Positions 62,626 through 64,000 of a DNA stretch of 64,000 nucleotides are shown here, one piece after another. A program made the translations under genes and the position numbers. Position 1 is the stretch's first letter, and the number at the start of each line of letters is the position of its first letter. The DNA comes from Arsenicibacter sp965247375 (GTDB lineage: Bacteria > Bacteroidota > Bacteroidia > Cytophagales > Spirosomataceae). Below the pieces are notes generated by a model. The model searched no databases and was not told where the DNA came from. It worked only from the letters and a program-made list of their open reading frames with translations. The DNA lies in assembly GCA_965247375.1 (NCBI GenBank), contig CBDFHU010000009.1, positions 1 to 64,000 of the forward strand, written 5' to 3'.

Positions 62626-64000
62626 TTACCACGGTTTACCAGTTCCCTGAATTACCCACGGTTTAGACCACGGGCTGTTTTTACCGTCGGCTTCGGAGTA
62701 GGTTGTTTGCTCCAGTTTGCCCATGGCGGCTTCGGTATTGGTTTTGTTCAGATTCCGTTCGTCGAGCATGTAGTAGAAACGGACCGGCATGACCTTACGC
62801 TTGGCCTGTGGCCCGGCCTTCAGCTCCGGATAGCCCGTGCGGCGGTAGTCGAACCAGGCTTCGGTAGCGGCGGTCCAGCTGGCAATCCATTTCTGCTCGA
62901 TAATCTGCTTTTGGGTAGCGTTGTAGGCTACTGTTTTCTGCGCGATATAGGTTGCGTATGAGCTGGTCAGGCCCCAGGTATCGAGCGAGGCTTTCACCCC
63001 GGCATCGTAATGCGTCTTGGCATCACCGGCTGCCCAGCCTTTCAGTGCCGCCTCGGCCAGAATAAACCGGACCTCGGCCGCCGACACCAGCCGCGACTTC
63101 AGCAGCGGACCTTTTGCCTGCTTATAGATGTCGTTCAGCCACGATACGTGCGGGTTGTTGGCCGCCTGCTCGGCCGTCGGGCTCAGGTTGTAAGAAGACC
63201 CACCGACAATAGCCACCGGCAGACCGACGTAATTCGGGTCGGTGTTATACTCTTTACCGGCCACTTTATCCGGCGACAGATAACGTTTGCCGTTTTCAAT
63301 TTTATCGATCCCGGCCGGCAGACTGGCATCCACCACCAGCGGAATCTGCACCTTATTGGCCCAGACACCAATGCGCGGGTCATTCAGGGCCAACAGGGCT
63401 TTCACGAATGTATCGCACATTTTCAGGCGGCGGTAATTGCTGGCGCTGGCATCATAGACCGTATTGGCCGGCCACGAATCACTGTCACTGTTGCCGGCAA
63501 ACGGCATGGCGGCATCGTCGGTAGCCGCCAGAATGATCGGGTACTGTGTCGGATTGGCTACGATTTTTTCAATACCGGCTTTGGCCACATCCGGCTTCTT
63601 GCCGGAAATCCGCATGAAGTAACGCAGTGCCAGCGAGTTGGCTAGTTTCCGCCATTTTGCCGGATCACCGGCATAATACACATCAGCCGCGTCCATGGTG
63701 CTGGTATACTCGGCTTTTGTTTTCGACAGCAGGGTATTCGCCTTTTCCAGATCAGCCAGGATGCCGGTATAAATGGCCTCCTGCGAATCGTAGGCCGGGA
63801 AGGTATTTTCGGCACCACCCAGTTCGCCTTTCAGCGCACTCGAGTATGGTGCATCGCCCCACAGGTCGGTAATCAGACCGAATACCATCGATTTCATCAC
63901 CAGCGCGACACCCTGTTGTAGCTCAAACCCCAGCTGCACCGACCGGTCATAGACATACTGGTTATTCCGCAGGATGTCGTAATACGGGCTCCAGCTCTGG
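62626..64000 (-). CDS. SusD-like lipoprotein (SusD-like_2 type), N-terminus outside window
   Basis: At least 457 residues are visible. The reading frame stays open to the window edge (SPYYDILRNNQYVYDRSVQLGF), so the GTG at 63939 is not the real start. Family features are GLITDLWGDAPYSSALKGELG, LEKANTLLSKTKAEYTSTMDA, YFMRISGKKPDVAKAGIEKI, RFILAEAALKGWA and WFDYRRTGYPELK. It binds a surface ligand for a SusC partner, which should lie just upstream, beyond the window. The downstream ceramidase, PqaA-type, phosphatase and GDPD genes suggest a phospholipid- or glycolipid-like ligand (inference). Confidence 0.88.
   Translation of the reverse strand, partial: QSWSPYYDILRNNQYVYDRSVQLGFELQQGVALVMKSMVFGLITDLWGDAPYSSALKGELGGAENTFPAYDSQEAIYTGILADLEKANTLLSKTKAEYTSTMDAADVYYAGDPAKWRKLANSLALRYFMRISGKKPDVAKAGIEKIVANPTQYPIILAATDDAAMPFAGNSDSDSWPANTVYDASASNYRRLKMCDTFVKALLALNDPRIGVWANKVQIPLVVDASLPAGIDKIENGKRYLSPDKVAGKEYNTDPNYVGLPVAIVGGSSYNLSPTAEQAANNPHVSWLNDIYKQAKGPLLKSRLVSAAEVRFILAEAALKGWAAGDAKTHYDAGVKASLDTWGLTSSYATYIAQKTVAYNATQKQIIEQKWIASWTAATEAWFDYRRTGYPELKAGPQAKRKVMPVRFYYMLDERNLNKTNTEAAMGKLEQTTYSEADGKNSPWSKPWVIQGTGKPW

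Overview
This 64-kb window looks like a chromosomal piece of a Bacteroidota bacterium, most likely a Cytophagales/Spirosomataceae-type environmental species. The evidence is a SusC/SusD pair and a second SusD, a PafA-type alkaline phosphatase, a XylR-type regulator, paired ThuA and sugar-dehydrogenase genes, lipoproteins with short lipoboxes, few Shine-Dalgarno sites, fairly GC-rich genes and AT-rich promoter regions. I saw no rRNA, tRNA, CRISPR array, transposase or phage gene. Almost every product carries a signal peptide, a lipobox or membrane spans, so the window mostly encodes envelope and periplasmic functions for scavenging glycans and organic phosphate.

Layout. 109-13105 (+): a run with three paralogous secreted proteins (beta-propeller plus helical C-terminal domain), a ChbG/YdjC-like deacetylase, a sialidase-like protein, a GH67/GH20-like glycosidase and a metallophosphatase. 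A 446-bp repeat island (tandem 57-bp units inside a long inverted repeat) splits it. 13165-20512 (-): HGSNAT-like acyltransferase, PafA phosphatase, purple-acid-phosphatase-like enzyme, polytopic membrane protein and HpcH/HpaI aldolase. 20823-26439 (+): a catabolic run of sodium/solute symporter, hexulose-phosphate-synthase-like enzyme, zinc alcohol dehydrogenase, SDR (frameshifted) and TIM-barrel sugar isomerase, closed by a strong terminator. 26940-33653 (+): SusC, SusD, then a PHP/phospholipase-C-like fusion (frameshifted). 33720-39740 (-): a 2006-residue repetitive surface protein. 39970-46442: a second HGSNAT-like acyltransferase (-) facing a GH20 hexosaminidase, an MFS sugar permease and a XylR regulator (+). 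46596-64000: ThuA protein, sugar dehydrogenase, CPBP protease, PQQ-propeller lipoprotein, a second GH67/GH20-like enzyme behind a DegT aminotransferase, a second copy of the membrane-protein family, an orphan response regulator, a zinc-ribbon protein, then a minus-strand run of SusD, ceramidase-like, PhoPQ-related, metallophosphatase and GDPD genes.

How it fits together (inference). Two gene sets share the same families (GH67/GH20-like enzyme, HGSNAT-like acyltransferase, membrane protein with an MTPPR motif, Fn3-linked metallophosphatase). This suggests two versions of one unrecognised pathway for an acetylated or amino-sugar-containing glycan. The most novel-looking item is the triplicated propeller plus helical-domain family at 109-9609.

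Caution. From about 24.8 kb onward I find ten single-base indels in eight genes, nearly all in homopolymers. Each one, when undone, restores a full-length conserved protein. They look like sequencing or assembly errors more than gene decay, and the interrupted genes are reported here at full span.
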